Shown: positions 1-9,954 of the stretch, piece by piece
How positions within the stretch are numbered: position 1 is the stretch's first letter
How the letters are laid out: each line of letters begins with the position of its first letter
NCBI GenBank assembly: GCA_013112535.1
Contig: JABFGI010000002.1
Location: forward strand, 186,001 to 250,000
Direction: 5' to 3'
Source of the DNA: Pseudomonadota bacterium
GTDB lineage: Bacteria; Pseudomonadota; Gammaproteobacteria; Eutrophobiales; Eutrophobiaceae
Length of the DNA stretch: 64,000 nt
Notes under the pieces: generated by a model
Told to the model about the DNA's origin: nothing
The model's input: the letters and a program-made list of their open reading frames with translations, nothing else
The model's database searches: none
Translations under genes and position numbers: made by a program

Positions 1-2
1 AC

Positions 3-584
3 ATTAAATTGAATAATTGCTCTGCGTCAATCGGTGTTGAAAAGGTGCGCAATGGTGAAGTTGATTTTGCTATCGGTTCGATGTTGAATGTACCGGATGA
101 CGTGGTATATCTACCTATTTACACGTTTGAACCGGTATTAATCACGCCAATTGGCCACCCATTGCTCGAAAACAAGCATGTAAGTATCCACGACATCAGC
201 CAATACGGTTTGATATTGTCACCACAACATATGTCAACCTGGCAAATGGTGGATTTGGTTTTTAAACAATATAACGTTGACTACAAGGTTAATCTAGAAG
301 CCGGTGGCTGGGAAGTCCTGAAAAAATATGTAGAAAATGGCCTGGGAGTGTCTATTGTTACCGACATATGTCTGTCTGGAAAAGAAAAACTGGGGTGCAT
401 GCCTTTAAACGAATTTTTCCCTAAACGAACCTATGGTTTGTTTTTACGTAAAGAAAAGGTGCTGTCGCCTGCTGCTCGAGAATTTATTAAATGCATCGAT
501 CCAAACGCAATAAATCAATTTAGTGCAAAAAATGATTTAATTAAAAAGAAACATATCGATATACACACTGTCAACCCTATATAA
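3..584 (+). CDS. LysR-type transcriptional regulator, C-terminal part (cut by window start)
   Basis: This is the effector-binding domain of a LysR-family regulator; the N-terminal helix-turn-helix lies outside the window. The reading frame is open from base 3. The text VRNGEVDFAIGS followed by a hydrophobic strand, PIGHPL, and the late GGWEVLKKYVENGLGVSIV segment are typical of the periplasmic-binding-protein-like fold of this family, closest by eye to the CysB/Cbl type. It ends about 110 bases before clpS, on the same strand. The ligand and the regulated genes cannot be read from this part. The family call is firm; the subfamily is a guess. Confidence 0.85.
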   Translation: MKLNNCSASIGVEKVRNGEVDFAIGSMLNVPDDVVYLPIYTFEPVLITPIGHPLLENKHVSIHDISQYGLILSPQHMSTWQMVDLVFKQYNVDYKVNLEAGGWEVLKKYVENGLGVSIVTDICLSGKEKLGCMPLNEFFPKRTYGLFLRKEKVLSPAAREFIKCIDPNAINQFSAKNDLIKKKHIDIHTVNPI

Positions 585-694
585 CTAGTGGCACAAAACA
601 TGCGTTAAACAAATGTAAAAAAAGAACTTGAAAAAACCTAGTGCTACGTATCATTATTAGATTATAAATATGCAGAAAAGTAAGAGTTAGAAAT

Positions 695-1015
695 ATGTCA
701 GAAAAAACTGACAATCATTATGAAGATGATTTGGCGACACAGGAAGCTAAACCAAAGCTTAAACGACCGCCATTGTATAAAGTCATCTTGTTAAATGATG
801 ATTACACACCTATGGATTTTGTTGTGCATGTATTGGAAACCTTTTTCTCGATCGATAGAGAAAATGCGACACGCATCATGCTTGATGTACATACACATGG
901 TAAAGGCATATGTGGAATCTTTACCCATGAAATTGCAGAAACAAAAGTAACGTTAGTTAATGAATATTCACGAGAGAATCAGCACCCTCTTCTTTGTACT
1001 TTGGAAAAAGCCTAA
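695..1015 (+). CDS. clpS: ATP-dependent Clp protease adaptor ClpS
   Basis: ClpS is the N-end-rule adaptor that binds the ClpA N-domain and delivers substrates to ClpAP in the cytoplasm. The 106-residue length is normal. After a disordered, charged N-terminus the core begins with [20 protein letters not shown], the family hallmark, in which the Asn-Asp pair helps form the binding pocket for the N-terminal residue. [19 protein letters not shown] follows and covers the second conserved face. The Shine-Dalgarno sequence before the ATG is weak. clpA follows after 11 bases, the standard gammaproteobacterial order, so the two are probably co-transcribed. Nothing abnormal is seen. Confidence 0.97.
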   Translation: MSEKTDNHYEDDLATQEAKPKLKRPPLYKVILLNDDYTPMDFVVHVLETFFSIDRENATRIMLDVHTHGKGICGIFTHEIAETKVTLVNEYSRENQHPLLCTLEKA

Positions 1016-1026
1016 AGGTAAATGAT

Positions 1027-3297
1027 ATGCTTGATAAAGAACTCGAATTAACACTTAACAATGCGTTTAAAGAAGCAAGAGAGCTTCGTCATGAATTCAT
1101 GACAGTTGAACATTTATTGCTTGCCTTGCTTGATAATCCATCAGCAACGCGTGTGCTTGATGCCTGCGGTGCAAACCTGAATAGTTTGCATAGTGATTTA
1201 GTCAGGTTTATACAAGAAAACTCACCGATTATTGAAGATGGTGATGATAGGGAAACACAACCTACTTTAGGCTTCCAGCGTGTATTACAACGCGCTGTCT
1301 TTCATGTGCAATCGTCCGGTAAAAAAGAAGTCAGTGGCGCAAATGTTTTGATCGCAATTTTCGGTGAACGTGAATCACATGCGGCTTACTTTTTAAGTCA
1401 GCAGAATGTTGCGCGACTTGATGCGGTTAACTATCTTTCCCATGGCATTGCCAAAATAAATGAAGACGATGAGCATGATGATAACTTTAACGAAATTGAC
1501 GAAGAAGGACGTCCAGAGGAAGCAGGTAATAACCCTCTGGAGACCTATGCCGATAATCTTAATGAATTGGCGATGCAGGGCAAGATCGATCCACTGATAG
1601 GCAGGCAAATCGAAGTACAGAGAACAATTCAGATCCTTTGTCGCCGCCGCAAGAATAATCCTTTATATGTTGGTGAAGCCGGTGTCGGTAAAACTGCCAT
1701 TGCCGAAGGGCTGGCCAAACTCATTGTAGATGGTGAAGTACCTGATGTTTTAATGGACAGTGTTATTTATTCACTCGACCTCGGCGCTTTACTTGCAGGC
1801 ACGAAATACCGTGGTGACTTTGAAAAACGTTTAAAAAGTGTCATCGCTCAATTAAAGAAACAGGAAGGTGCTGTATTATTTATTGATGAGATACATACCA
1901 TCATTGGCGCAGGCGCAACTTCCGGTGGTGTCATGGATGCCTCAAACATTATTAAGCCGGTGTTAGCTTCCGGTGAATTAAAATGTATTGGTTCGACAAC
2001 CTATCAGGAATATCGCGGCATCTTTGAAAAAGATCGCGCACTGGCCAGACGTTTTCAAAAAATTGATGTTGAAGAACCTTCGGTTGATGAAACAGTAAAA
2101 ATTCTACAGGGACTGAAGTCTCGCTTTGAAGACCACCATCAAATCAGATATACCAACCAGGCATTGCGAACTGCCGCTGAATTAACCGAACGTTATATTA
2201 ATGATCGACACTTGCCGGATAAGGCAATCGATATCATTGATGAAGCGGGAGCAGCTCAACAGTTAATGCCATCATCCAAACGAAAGAAAACTGTCGGCGT
2301 GCATGATATTGAAAACATTATTGCCAAGATTGCACGCATTCCTGCGAAAACAGTGACCGTTTCAGATAAAGATGTTATCAAGAACCTGGGTCGCAACCTG
2401 AAAATGGTGGTCTTCGGTCAGGATGAAGCCATTAGTACATTATCTAATGCGATTAAAATGTCTCGTTCCGGTTTAGGCAACCCGCAAAAGCCTATAGGCA
2501 ATTTCCTTTTTGCCGGGCCAACCGGTGTTGGTAAAACAGAAGTAACACGACAACTTGCCATGCAAATGGGTGTGGAACTGGTTCGATTTGATATGTCTGA
2601 GTATATGGAACGGCATACTGTTTCAAGATTGATTGGCGCACCTCCCGGTTATGTTGGCTTTGATCAAGGTGGTTTATTAACGGATGCAATTAATAAACAA
2701 CCGCATTGCGTGTTGTTACTTGATGAAATGGAAAAAGCACACCCCGATGTATTCAACTTACTATTGCAGGTATTTGATCATGGGACATTGACCGATTCGA
2801 ATGGTCGCAAAACTGATTTTCGAAATGTTATTATTGTTATGACTACCAACGCGGGAGCTGATCGCATGAGTCGTTCTTCCGTAGGCTTTACACAACAGGA
2901 TCATGCTGGCGATGCGATGGAAAGTATTAAACAAATGTTTAGTCCAGAATTCAGGAATCGTCTTGATGCAATTATTCAATTCAATTCACTTGATAAGAGA
3001 ACGATTTCAAACGTCGTTGATAAATTCCTGATTGAACTTGAAACCCAGCTTGATGAGAAGAAAGTCACGGTTGAAGTGACTGAAGAAGCTCGTGAGTGGC
3101 TGGCTGAGCATGGCTACGACAAAGTGATGGGCGCACGACCTATGGCACGACTTATTCAGGACAAGGTAAAACGCCCTCTCGCCGAAGAATTATTATTTGG
3201 CAAACTTGAACATGGAGGTCATGTTTTAGTTGTGTTGAAAGACGATGACATAAGCGTAAAAATTGAAGAAAAAGAACTTACTGAGGATGCAGTCTAA
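1027..3297 (+). CDS. clpA: ATP-dependent Clp protease ATP-binding subunit ClpA
   Basis: ClpA is the AAA+ unfoldase that feeds the ClpP peptidase. The start chosen is the ATG at 1027, giving 756 residues beginning [10 protein letters not shown], because AAAGGTA lies just upstream and this matches the family N-terminus; an in-frame start further upstream would overlap clpS. The order is an N-terminal Clp repeat domain (about residues 1-145), first AAA domain with Walker [10 protein letters not shown] and DEIH, and second AAA domain with GPTGVGKTE and LLDEMEKAH. The ClpP-docking loop reads SVGFTQQ, with Val where Ile is usual in the IGL/IGF tripeptide, a conservative change. The gene ends at a hairpin shared with gcvP. 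Confidence 0.97.
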   Translation: MLDKELELTLNNAFKEARELRHEFMTVEHLLLALLDNPSATRVLDACGANLNSLHSDLVRFIQENSPIIEDGDDRETQPTLGFQRVLQRAVFHVQSSGKKEVSGANVLIAIFGERESHAAYFLSQQNVARLDAVNYLSHGIAKINEDDEHDDNFNEIDEEGRPEEAGNNPLETYADNLNELAMQGKIDPLIGRQIEVQRTIQILCRRRKNNPLYVGEAGVGKTAIAEGLAKLIVDGEVPDVLMDSVIYSLDLGALLAGTKYRGDFEKRLKSVIAQLKKQEGAVLFIDEIHTIIGAGATSGGVMDASNIIKPVLASGELKCIGSTTYQEYRGIFEKDRALARRFQKIDVEEPSVDETVKILQGLKSRFEDHHQIRYTNQALRTAAELTERYINDRHLPDKAIDIIDEAGAAQQLMPSSKRKKTVGVHDIENIIAKIARIPAKTVTVSDKDVIKNLGRNLKMVVFGQDEAISTLSNAIKMSRSGLGNPQKPIGNFLFAGPTGVGKTEVTRQLAMQMGVELVRFDMSEYMERHTVSRLIGAPPGYVGFDQGGLLTDAINKQPHCVLLLDEMEKAHPDVFNLLLQVFDHGTLTDSNGRKTDFRNVIIVMTTNAGADRMSRSSVGFTQQDHAGDAMESIKQMFSPEFRNRLDAIIQFNSLDKRTISNVVDKFLIELETQLDEKKVTVEVTEEAREWLAEHGYDKVMGARPMARLIQDKVKRPLAEELLFGKLEHGGHVLVVLKDDDISVKIEEKELTEDAV

Positions 3298-3330
3298 TTA
3301 ATCAGTAATAATTTTATTATTACTGATTAA
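3298..3330. terminator. Bidirectional hairpin between convergent clpA and gcvP
   Basis: A perfect 14-bp inverted repeat, TTAATCAGTAATAA (3298-3311) and its complement (3317-3330), has a 5-base loop. It starts right after the clpA stop codon and contains the gcvP stop codon, so the last gcvP codons form one arm. The stem is AT-rich, and A/T runs on both sides supply partial U-tracts in either direction. It is likely to act as a terminator for both genes. Confidence 0.7.
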
Positions 3331-6232
3331 CAATTTCTTCATTATATTCACTCATCGCAGGACAACTGCAGAATATATTTTTATCACCATAAACATTGTC
3401 TATTCTTCCTATCGGCGGCCAATATTTATCATCATGTAAGTCCGGTGCTGGAAAAAAAGCAATTTGTTTGGAATACGGCAACGACCATTCTTCGTTTTGC
3501 AATAATTGATACGTATGCGGTGCATTACATAATGGGTTATTATCCTTGTCATATTCTCCTGACGCGACCCTGTCAATCTCATGACGAATAGCTATCATGG
3601 CATTGCAAAACCGATCCAGTTCGCGCTTATTCTCACTCTCGGTAGGTTCTATCATTATGGTATCAGGAACAGGAAACGACACTGTCGGGGCATGAAAACC
3701 ATAATCAATCAAGCGTTTGGAAATATCTTCCACGGTAATGCCGTAATCTTTTTTTATTCCACGTAAATCAATAATACATTCATGGGCCACCATGCCATTT
3801 TTACCTGTATATAAAACAGGAAAATAAGCTGATAATTTTTTCGCCATGTAATTTGCATTAAGAATAGCTATCATCGTCGCGCGTCTTAGTCCTTTATCTC
3901 GCATCATGGCAATGTAAGCCCAGGATATGGATAAAATACTGGCTGATCCCCACGGTGCAGCCGCAATGGTACCAATCGTACCTGCTTCACCTGCATCAGG
4001 ATTAACATCATCAACAACAGGATGATTGGGTAAGAATTGAGACAGGTGTCTTTTCACACCTATCGGACCTGCGCCCGGGCCGCCGCCGCCATGAGGAATT
4101 GCAAATGTTTTATGTAAATTCAGATGTGCAACATCAGCACCAATATGACCGGGTCGGCAAATACCAACCAATGCATTAAAATTTGCACCATCCATATAGA
4201 CCTGTCCGCCATGTTTATGGATTACTTCACAGATCTTGCAAAAGGATTCTTCATAAACACCATGCGTCGATGGATAGGTAATCATTAAAGCCGCAAGTTG
4301 TTCTGAATACTGCTCGGCTTTTTGAGTCAGGTCTTCCAGATCGACGTTTCCATTTTCATCGCATTTAACAACGACAATTTTCATACCGGCCATCATTGCG
4401 CTGGCCGGATTTGTTCCATGTGCAGAGGATGGGATAAGACAAATGTCCCGTTGCTGATCACCACTTGTTTCATGATATTTTTTAATCACCAGCAGACCAG
4501 CATATTCTCCCTGCGCACCGGAATTAGGTTGAAATGAAAAGGCATCAAAACCGGTTAAGTCACATAACATGGCATCCAGTTCTTCTATTAACTGTAAATA
4601 ACCTTGCGCCTGATCCATCGGCGAGAAAGGATGCATGGCGCTAAACTCACGATAGGATAATGCCTGCATTTCTACTGACGCATTTAATTTCATGGTACAG
4701 GAACCCAATGGAATCATGGCGCGATCGAGTGCGATATCTTTACGCGAAAGACGTCGCATGTAACGCATCATTTCAGTTTCTGAATGATAATTATTGAAAA
4801 CCGGGTGCGTTAGAAAACCTGAGCTTCTTTGTAATGACTCAGGAATGTTTTCAATAACCTCTTCGTTTAGTTTCTGAATATCAAATTGAGTCACAGATGA
4901 TGAACTAAAGACTTTGGCGAGTTTTCTTAATGTTGCGCGTGTCGTTGTTTCATCGAAAGACAATCCCAGTTTATCTTTATCAATAATCCTGAGATTGATA
5001 TTGTAATCACGCGCTTTAGCCAACAAACGTCTCGCTTTACCCGGAACATGGACGGTAACGGTGTCAAAATAACAAGCATTTTCTACTTCAATGCCCTGTT
5101 GCTTAAGCCAATGTGTAAAAATCTGCGTATATCGATGAACTCGTCCAGCGATATGCTTTAAACCTTCTGCGCCATGATAGATTGCATAAAACCCGGCTAT
5201 GATCGCCAGTAAAGCTTGCGAGGTACAAATATTGCTGGTCGCCTTGTCACGGCGAATATGCTGTTCGCGTGTTTGTAACATCATGCGCAATGCATCTTTG
5301 CCTGTATTATCTTTTGAAACACCAATAATTCTTCCGGGAACATTGCGAATAAATTTTTCGCGAGTTGCAAAAAAAGCCGCATGCGGACCACCAAAACCCA
5401 TAGAGACACCAAAACGTTGAGCACTGCCCACAACAATATCTGCATCCATCTCGCCAGGTGGTTTTAACAGAACGAGACTTAATAAATCTGTTGCTACAGT
5501 AACCAGTGCAGATCTGGCATGCGCCACTTCAATTACTTTTTGTGAATCACGAACGTGACCGCTAGAACCGGGATATTGAAGTAACACACCAAAAACATCG
5601 TGTGCTTCCAGTTCTGTCTCAGGATCACCAACAATAATTTCAAAACAAAATGGTTTGGCACGTGTTTCAACAACAGCAATAGTTTGTGGATGACAATCCT
5701 GATCAACAAAAAAATGATTACTTTTGGACCTGGCAACACGTTTTGACATGCACATTGCTTCTGCAGCGGCAGTCGCCTCATCCAACAATGAGGCATTGGC
5801 AATTTCCATTGCCGTTAAATCCATGACCATTTGCTGAAAATTGATCAAGGCTTCCAGTCTGCCCTGACTAATTTCCGGCTGATAAGGCGTATAGGCCGTA
5901 TACCAACCCGGGTTCTCCAACACATTACGTTTGATGACTGAGGGCATAACTGTGCCGTAGTAACCCATGCCGATCATAGACTCACAAACGACATTCCTTC
6001 TTCTAATATTACGCATATAGGTTATTACTGCGCGCTCGCTTAACGTCTCACTTAGTGAAAGCGGCTCTGTTGAAAGAATATCGTCAGGAACAACCTGTTC
6101 GATAATTTTTTCCAGTGCGTCCAATCCAAGATACTCAAGCATTTCGGCAATCTGGTTTCTATCAGCTCCGATATGTCGCCTGATAAAATCACCGCGCATT
6201 TCAAGTTTTTCGAGTTGTGTGTTCGAACTCAT
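3320..6232 (-). CDS. gcvP: Glycine dehydrogenase (decarboxylating), P protein
   Basis: The PLP-dependent P protein of the glycine cleavage system decarboxylates glycine and passes the aminomethyl group to the lipoyl arm of GcvH. At 970 residues it is the fused single-chain form, with two homologous halves. The C-terminal half carries the PLP lysine in NLHKTFAIPHGGGGPG and, before it, the region starting PLGSCTMKLNA. The N-terminal half has IGMGYYGT and NPGWYTAYTPYQPEISQGR. It is the last gene of gcvT-gcvH-gcvP, 27 bases after gcvH. The frame is intact throughout and ends in the shared terminator hairpin. Confidence 0.98.
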   Translation of the reverse strand: MSSNTQLEKLEMRGDFIRRHIGADRNQIAEMLEYLGLDALEKIIEQVVPDDILSTEPLSLSETLSERAVITYMRNIRRRNVVCESMIGMGYYGTVMPSVIKRNVLENPGWYTAYTPYQPEISQGRLEALINFQQMVMDLTAMEIANASLLDEATAAAEAMCMSKRVARSKSNHFFVDQDCHPQTIAVVETRAKPFCFEIIVGDPETELEAHDVFGVLLQYPGSSGHVRDSQKVIEVAHARSALVTVATDLLSLVLLKPPGEMDADIVVGSAQRFGVSMGFGGPHAAFFATREKFIRNVPGRIIGVSKDNTGKDALRMMLQTREQHIRRDKATSNICTSQALLAIIAGFYAIYHGAEGLKHIAGRVHRYTQIFTHWLKQQGIEVENACYFDTVTVHVPGKARRLLAKARDYNINLRIIDKDKLGLSFDETTTRATLRKLAKVFSSSSVTQFDIQKLNEEVIENIPESLQRSSGFLTHPVFNNYHSETEMMRYMRRLSRKDIALDRAMIPLGSCTMKLNASVEMQALSYREFSAMHPFSPMDQAQGYLQLIEELDAMLCDLTGFDAFSFQPNSGAQGEYAGLLVIKKYHETSGDQQRDICLIPSSAHGTNPASAMMAGMKIVVVKCDENGNVDLEDLTQKAEQYSEQLAALMITYPSTHGVYEESFCKICEVIHKHGGQVYMDGANFNALVGICRPGHIGADVAHLNLHKTFAIPHGGGGPGAGPIGVKRHLSQFLPNHPVVDDVNPDAGEAGTIGTIAAAPWGSASILSISWAYIAMMRDKGLRRATMIAILNANYMAKKLSAYFPVLYTGKNGMVAHECIIDLRGIKKDYGITVEDISKRLIDYGFHAPTVSFPVPDTIMIEPTESENKRELDRFCNAMIAIRHEIDRVASGEYDKDNNPLCNAPHTYQLLQNEEWSLPYSKQIAFFPAPDLHDDKYWPPIGRIDNVYGDKNIFCSCPAMSEYNEEIVNQ

Positions 6233-6259
6233 AAGATTAGAACTCGTCCTTTATATTTT

Positions 6260-6628
6260 TTAATTAATAAAATCCTGATAAGCAGACTCATCCATGAGTG
6301 AGTCTATTTCTTCCAGATTAGAAGGTTTGATTTTAAAAAACCATGCTTCACCTTCTGCATCTGAGTTAACCAGTTCCGGGTTATCATTAAGCGATTCATT
6401 AACAGCAACGACCTGCCCACCTATTGGCACTTTAACGTCACTCGCTGCCTTAACTGATTCGACGACAGAGACTTCGTCATCCTGATTAACTTCACTATCA
6501 ACTTCAGGCAGTTCGACATAAACCACATCGCCTAATTCTTTCTGTGCAAAATCGGTTATACCAATAGTTGCAATTCCATCGGCATCAATTTCCAGCCACT
6601 CATGGTCTTTAGAATATTTTTTAGTCAT
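6260..6628 (-). CDS. gcvH: Glycine cleavage system H protein (lipoyl carrier)
   Basis: The lipoylated shuttle protein of the glycine cleavage system moves the aminomethyl intermediate between the P, T and L proteins. The 122-residue length is standard. The N-terminus YSKDHEWLEID and the lipoylation site ESVKAAS (the Lys is the modified residue, about position 64) are both clear. GEAWFFKIKPSNLEEIDSLM near the C-terminus is typical. It sits 13 bases after gcvT and 27 bases before gcvP, so it is in the middle of one operon. The L protein (lipoamide dehydrogenase) is not in this window. Confidence 0.98.
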   Translation of the reverse strand: MTKKYSKDHEWLEIDADGIATIGITDFAQKELGDVVYVELPEVDSEVNQDDEVSVVESVKAASDVKVPIGGQVVAVNESLNDNPELVNSDAEGEAWFFKIKPSNLEEIDSLMDESAYQDFIN

Positions 6629-6641
6629 ATTTGTTACCTCT

Positions 6642-7742
6642 TTATTTTTTGTAGTTAAGTTTTATAAAAGGTAATGCGCTTACTCTTACTGTTATTGTTT
6701 TATTACGAACCTGTACTTTTAATATTGTTCCCATATTCGTATAGGCAACATCAATATATGCCTGGGCTATTGGATAATTTAAACTGGGGGAAAAAACACC
6801 ACTGCTAACAAAACCGATCTCCTTGTTACTTTCATCAAAAAGCACTGCTCCCTCTCTAACCGGAACTTTCCCTTCTATGGCCAAGCCCATTCTTAATTTT
6901 TCGATACCATCATTTAATTGCTCCAGAATAATTTTTTTGCCATTAAACTCACTGTTATCATTACGGCGACTTTTAGCAATCATCCAACCCATTCCTGCCT
7001 CAACTGGCGTAATCGATTCGTTAAGTTCATGTCCGTACAAACATAAACCGGCTTCTAGCCTTAACGAATCTCGTGCACCCAGCCCTGCAGGCTCAACTTC
7101 AGTATGCTCTAGCAATAATTTAACCAATTGTTCCGCAAATTCAGCTTTAATTGAAATTTCGTAACCATCTTCGCCACTATAACCAGTGCGACTAACAAAA
7201 CAGTTAATCCCGGCCAATTCGAAATGATCAGCCATTAAAAATTTCATCTGTTTAATATCAGGATTAAATTGATCAAGCACGGCTTCAGCCTTGGGTCCTT
7301 GTAAAGCTATAAAAGCATAATCTTCCTGATGATTTAATTGTACTGAATCATCAAGTTGAGTTTGCAGCAACTCAAACACTTTATATTTTTGAGCACCATT
7401 GGCAACTAACCTGAATGAATTACCCAACCTTGTAAGCATAACATCATCAATGACACCAGCCTGCTCATTCAACAACACCGTAATAACAGAATGATTATTT
7501 TTTAGTTGTCGTAAATCTGCAGGCACCAGTTTTTCTAATGAACGAATCAGATTTGCACCACTTAATTCAAATTGTCCCATATGCGAGATATCGAACAAAC
7601 TCGCTTTGGATCGTGTATGCAGATGCTCTTGTTTAAAGCCCTTAAAATAGAGTGGTAATTCATAACCGGCAAACTCGGTCATTTTCGCATCTAACGTACG
7701 ATGAATTTCTGCCAATGGGGATTGTTTTATTGTATTAACCAT
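6642..7742 (-). CDS. gcvT: Aminomethyltransferase, T protein of glycine cleavage
   Basis: GcvT transfers the methylene group from the H-protein-bound intermediate to tetrahydrofolate, releasing ammonia. The 366-residue protein begins with SPLAEIHRTLDAKMTEFAGYELPLYF, and has FDISHMGQFEL, the GYSGEDGYEI loop, GLGARDSLRLEAGLCLYGHEL and the C-terminal GFVSSGVFSPSL, all expected for the family. A 95-base gap separates it from the MoaD-like gene upstream. That gap is too short for a tandem glycine riboswitch and no aptamer is recognisable, so glycine control, if present, is elsewhere. The whole region from the AOR gene to gcvP reads in one direction and could be one transcript. Confidence 0.97.
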   Translation of the reverse strand: MVNTIKQSPLAEIHRTLDAKMTEFAGYELPLYFKGFKQEHLHTRSKASLFDISHMGQFELSGANLIRSLEKLVPADLRQLKNNHSVITVLLNEQAGVIDDVMLTRLGNSFRLVANGAQKYKVFELLQTQLDDSVQLNHQEDYAFIALQGPKAEAVLDQFNPDIKQMKFLMADHFELAGINCFVSRTGYSGEDGYEISIKAEFAEQLVKLLLEHTEVEPAGLGARDSLRLEAGLCLYGHELNESITPVEAGMGWMIAKSRRNDNSEFNGKKIILEQLNDGIEKLRMGLAIEGKVPVREGAVLFDESNKEIGFVSSGVFSPSLNYPIAQAYIDVAYTNMGTILKVQVRNKTITVRVSALPFIKLNYKK

Positions 7743-7837
7743 AAGTTTTGAATAATAGTTCCTGTTTTATTCATACGTAATCCTCGTATTGGAGAATCAT
7801 GTATTATCTCTGTAATAGTCGTTCAAAAGATATTAAC

Positions 7838-8107
7838 TTAACCGCCTTCTATTGCAGGGATAATATCCAACACATCCCGCTTTTCCACTAAAGTAGAAAA
7901 GTTATGCTCTTTAAGCAATGTATTATTATGAAACAATAAAATCTGCGGATTCAAGGAACCATGTTTCCAGATTTTATCAGCAACATCAGGGTAGTGATGT
8001 TTTGTTTTTTCCAGACATTCCCCAACAGTCAAGCCCGTTAACTCAAGCTCAAGTTGGCCTCCGACTTCATCATTCAATGAAGGAGATAACCGTAGTTTCA
8101 GGCACAT
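7838..8107 (-). CDS. MoaD/ThiS-family sulfur carrier protein linked to AOR
   Basis: A small ubiquitin-fold sulfur carrier, 89 residues from the chosen start, ending in the diagnostic Gly-Gly (IPAIEGG) that is adenylated and thiocarboxylated in this family. The start is the ATG at 8107, because GGAG lies about 9 bases upstream; an ATG 21 bases further up would lengthen the overlap with the upstream gene and lacks that spacing. It overlaps the 3' end of the AOR gene by 10 bases, so the two are probably translated together. MoaD-like partners next to AOR genes are common and are thought to supply dithiolene sulfur for the tungsten/molybdenum pterin. That role is inferred from context; no biochemical detail can be read from the sequence. 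Confidence 0.85.
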   Translation of the reverse strand: MCLKLRLSPSLNDEVGGQLELELTGLTVGECLEKTKHHYPDVADKIWKHGSLNPQILLFHNNTLLKEHNFSTLVEKRDVLDIIPAIEGG

Positions 8108-9954
8108 AGCTTTTCTATCTCCTGACATAATTTATCTATCTCCTGATTGAACGAATCAAAGACCTGTTTCTTAAGTTCTTCAACATATTCCGGTGTTAAA
8201 AACTGCGGTACCTTTATATGCTCATTCCTGTCAGTGACACTTTGTTCAGGTAAAACATAATCGCTATCATCAAAGCCTTGCTTCTTTTCCAGCCATAAAC
8301 CAAAAATAAATGCGTTTCGTACTGCATCACGAATTTCTGCTTCAGTAATTGCTAAACCTGTTAACGTTTTAATTGCTGACACCAACCTTTGGTTATCAAG
8401 GTTAGAAAATTTACATATACCGGTTAAATCATCCCGGACCATATAAAGACCTTTATTTACGATGGCATCGACCCAGTATTCTATTGAGGTATCTCCATCG
8501 GCTGCGAGTATGCCATAGGTTTGCATACTCATATGACCACCCGCGATAGCCCAGATATAACCTGGATTGGTTTCAGGTAAATACGAAGGTAGTTCAAGAC
8601 CTTTGACATGCATGGCATAGCTTGTTTCATCAAGTGATTCAGAAAGTTGCTTTACACCCTGACCAACTGATTCACATTGACCTTTACCGGTTTGGACAAC
8701 CAGTTCACGTATTTTTTCAAAATCACCAAAGCTCGCACCATTAAGTAAAGGTGTGTCAGGATGACGTTTGTTATAATCGAGCACATAGGAAATTGTGCCG
8801 CCTAATGAAATCGAATCCATACCATAGTTATCACAAAGACCGACCAGTTCGGCTGCCTGTTGGCCGTCATGAATACCAAGATTAGTAGACATTAGATTGA
8901 GCGGTTCGTAATCAAACTTCGCCAGGAATTTTCCCTTCGAACCATCTGCTTCTTTCTGATAAATATTTTTATGACAGGCAATCGCACATCGAAAACAGTT
9001 TTCACCTTTTACAATAAATTCTTTTTCAACTTCAGGTCGTTCCAGTTTCTGCGCATTGCTATTTGCCTGAGGTCGATAATTATTTTCAGGGACAATATTT
9101 AATTTTCCCAACGCTGCATAATTCGACCAGGTACCACCCAGACCGCCTTTTTTAACTTCGCGATATTTACGTGAACCTGGACCACTGGCAATAAACTTAT
9201 TAAGCTCTTTAATGTCACCGGGTAACGGAACTTTTTTATCTCGTGAATCAGCAATAATGCCCAGTACGTTCTTATAGCCCATGATAGACCCCATACCCGC
9301 ACGTCCGGCCCAACGGCATTTGTCATCATTTGATTTCATCAGATTTTCAGTACTGCAACCGACAGAACCGAAATAACAATGTTGATAGTTCTCACCTGCT
9401 TCGCCAATCACGGCGAAGTGACAATCATCAAATTCTTCACGCAAAACCATAATCTTTGCATGACTACTCAAACCTGAATATTTTTCGGCGGGGATCAGTT
9501 TTATTTTCGGACCTGCATCACTTTGCTTAACGTGTAAAATAACCGGTGTTTCTGAACGTCCTTCAAAAATAATTTCATCGATTCCTGTCCAGCGTAATTT
9601 GCTGCCAAATTTACCACTCGCAGCAGACCACATTGCGCCAGGCAAACCTTTGTTCGACACCTTGAGCGGACTATAACTTGAAAAATAAGTTCTTAAGCCC
9701 GTCATTATCTGTGTGCCGGTTAATAAACCGGTAGAGACAATTAGCGGATTTTCTTTACTATAAGCGGCACTGACATCGCGTTGCGCCAGTATTTGATATG
9801 CTCTGCCAAAACCACCAAGAACATCTTCCAGATTCTTGCACGAGACGGTGTTAACTTCGATTGTTGCATCATCGAGATGGACGACGCATTGCTGGTAATT
9901 AATAGCTCTAAAGTCTGAGCCATCTGTATTGATATCTTTCATTGTTATCTTCAT
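8098..9954 (-). CDS. Aldehyde:ferredoxin oxidoreductase family, tungsten/molybdo-pterin enzyme
   Basis: An AOR-family enzyme; members oxidise aldehydes to acids (or the reverse) using a W/Mo bis-pterin and one [4Fe-4S] cluster. The 618-residue chain has the N-terminal fold with LGGFGRAYQIL and SYSPLKVSNKGLPGA, the cluster cysteines CFRCAIAC (CxxCxxxC), and the distal fourth cysteine in DDLTGICKF. RAGMGSIMGYKNVLGI is the pterin-site segment. In the region where well-studied AORs carry a Ser/Asn-Arg-Gly-Cys-His type motif, this protein has PGYIWAIAGGHMSMQTYG, so it belongs to a divergent subgroup and the substrate is unknown. ATG codons at 9954 and 9942 are both possible starts; the second has GAAG upstream. 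The enzyme is probably cytoplasmic and oxygen-sensitive. The electron partner is not encoded nearby. Confidence 0.93.
   Translation of the reverse strand: MKITMKDINTDGSDFRAINYQQCVVHLDDATIEVNTVSCKNLEDVLGGFGRAYQILAQRDVSAAYSKENPLIVSTGLLTGTQIMTGLRTYFSSYSPLKVSNKGLPGAMWSAASGKFGSKLRWTGIDEIIFEGRSETPVILHVKQSDAGPKIKLIPAEKYSGLSSHAKIMVLREEFDDCHFAVIGEAGENYQHCYFGSVGCSTENLMKSNDDKCRWAGRAGMGSIMGYKNVLGIIADSRDKKVPLPGDIKELNKFIASGPGSRKYREVKKGGLGGTWSNYAALGKLNIVPENNYRPQANSNAQKLERPEVEKEFIVKGENCFRCAIACHKNIYQKEADGSKGKFLAKFDYEPLNLMSTNLGIHDGQQAAELVGLCDNYGMDSISLGGTISYVLDYNKRHPDTPLLNGASFGDFEKIRELVVQTGKGQCESVGQGVKQLSESLDETSYAMHVKGLELPSYLPETNPGYIWAIAGGHMSMQTYGILAADGDTSIEYWVDAIVNKGLYMVRDDLTGICKFSNLDNQRLVSAIKTLTGLAITEAEIRDAVRNAFIFGLWLEKKQGFDDSDYVLPEQSVTDRNEHIKVPQFLTPEYVEELKKQVFDSFNQEIDKLCQEIEKLCA

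Noticed and set aside
7743-7837. Possible glycine riboswitch in front of gcvT
   Set aside because: The gap is only 95 bases and shows neither a tandem aptamer nor the conserved core bases.
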